A stretch of 6,152 nt of DNA, from contig DVLP01000104.1 in NCBI GenBank assembly GCA_018715445.1, positions 1-6,152 of the forward strand, given 5' to 3'. The notes under the pieces were generated by a model. The model made no database searches and was not told where the DNA came from. It was given only the letters and a program-made list of their open reading frames with translations. This DNA comes from Candidatus Avipropionibacterium avicola (GTDB taxonomy: Bacteria; Actinomycetota; Actinomycetes; Propionibacteriales; Propionibacteriaceae). Both the position numbers and the translations under genes were made by a program. Shown here piece after piece: positions 5,639-6,152 of this stretch. Positions within the stretch are counted from its first letter, which is position 1. The number at the start of each line of letters is the position of its first letter.

Positions 5639-6152
5639 TCTCGACCGTACGGCTGAGTTGCTCGGCGACGTCCGCGGTGGAGGCGCCCTCGCGCAGCACC
5701 AACCAGGCCCCGAACAGCAGTGTCCACACGGTCGTCTCGATCCACTCCGCCCGCAGTCCCCGATCCAGGCTGGACTCGTCCAGGCCGCGCCGGATCACCG
5801 TCGACAGGCCGTCGGGGGACGAAGGATCGGACCACGTGTCGGGGTCGACGACCGCGTTGTCGTTGAAGACGAGCCCCAGCACCGGGCCCATGGCAAGCAG
5901 TTCGTGGCTGATCCGGATCAGCGCGGCGACCGCGTCACCGTCGCCGGGTCGGGCCCGGTCGAAGGCCTCGGCGAACCGTGTCCGTGCTGCCTCGTCGACC
6001 GCGGCGATCAGGTGCTCGCGGCCCGGGAAGTGCCGGTGCAGGGTCGAGCGGCTCACCTCGGCTGCCTCGGCGACCACGGACAGGGAGGCATCGGGCCGGT
6101 CCGCCAGCACCTCGATCGCCCGATCCACGATGGCGGTCCGGGTACGGCGTCG
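5622..6152 (-). CDS. TetR-family transcriptional regulator, 5' end beyond the window
   Basis: The minus strand is open from the right edge to the TGA at 5624-5622, giving 176 visible residues. The first visible residues are RRRTRTAIVDRAIEVLADRP, the usual helix-1 region of TetR proteins, so the true start lies a little beyond 6152. A GTG at 6128 falls inside helix 1 and is unlikely to be the start. The helix-turn-helix is LSVVAEAAEVSRSTLHRHFPGREHLIAAV, typical of the family, with the tyrosine of the usual YxHF pattern replaced by histidine (LHRHF). The C-terminal part is a helical ligand-binding and dimerisation domain with no recognisable ligand signature. The gene is convergent with mpa with only 28 bp between the stops. 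TetR proteins usually control a neighbouring gene; its target, probably upstream and outside the window, cannot be named. Confidence 0.88.
   Translation of the reverse strand, partial: RRRTRTAIVDRAIEVLADRPDASLSVVAEAAEVSRSTLHRHFPGREHLIAAVDEAARTRFAEAFDRARPGDGDAVAALIRISHELLAMGPVLGLVFNDNAVVDPDTWSDPSSPDGLSTVIRRGLDESSLDRGLRAEWIETTVWTLLFGAWLVLREGASTADVAEQLSRTVEKAFRA

Noticed and set aside
5591..5655. Readthrough of the mpa stop to give an extended tail
   Set aside because: It would bury the GQYL docking motif, which must be at the very C-terminus, and no recoding signal is visible.
1..6152. CRISPR arrays, tRNA or rRNA genes, insertion sequences or phage elements
   Set aside because: Nothing of the kind was seen. 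Coding density is high, genes are housekeeping-like, base use is uniform, and no transposase or attachment-site repeats were found.

Overview
This window comes from a high-GC Gram-positive bacterium of the Actinomycetota. The evidence is an Mpa/ARC-type proteasomal AAA+ ATPase, a PAC2-family protein, an actinobacterial TrmI-type tRNA methyltransferase, strong G/C bias at third codon positions, and TANNNT-like promoter elements. A propionibacterial-type lineage is possible, but that is a guess; the sequence alone does not fix the family.

Layout, left to right. (1) Positions 1-640, minus strand: a PAC2-family gene whose 3' end lies beyond the left edge. (2) Positions 641-781: a 141-bp divergent promoter region with a candidate -10 element on each strand, a small inverted repeat, and repeated CACTGAC motifs. 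(3) Positions 782-5593, plus strand: four tightly packed genes that look like one operon. They are a HAD-family phosphatase, a family-5 solute-binding lipoprotein (8-nt overlap with the HAD gene), the tRNA adenine-58 N1-methyltransferase (4-nt ATGA overlap) and the Mpa/ARC ATPase (30-nt gap, good ribosome binding site). (4) Positions 5594-5621: a 28-bp convergent gap built from a degenerate 14-bp tandem repeat whose first copy encodes the last codons and stop of mpa. (5) Positions 5622-6152, minus strand: a TetR-family regulator open at the right edge, so its start is outside the window.

The functional centre is the Pup-proteasome system. Mpa unfolds pupylated proteins and feeds them to the 20S core. 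Its C-terminus here is an intact Gly-Gln-Tyr-Leu docking tail, so a 20S proteasome is expected elsewhere in the genome. The usual partners (dop, pup, prcB, prcA, pafA) do not follow mpa within the window; a convergent tetR gene sits there instead. Neighbouring PAC2, HAD and TrmI genes agree with what I recall of actinobacterial proteasome neighbourhoods. The solute-binding lipoprotein has no permease or ATPase partner here.

Most of the window is ordinary, well-conserved actinobacterial gene content. The most unusual signal is the 14-bp tandem repeat that covers the codons for the proteasome-docking tail and its stop codon, then fills the gap to tetR.
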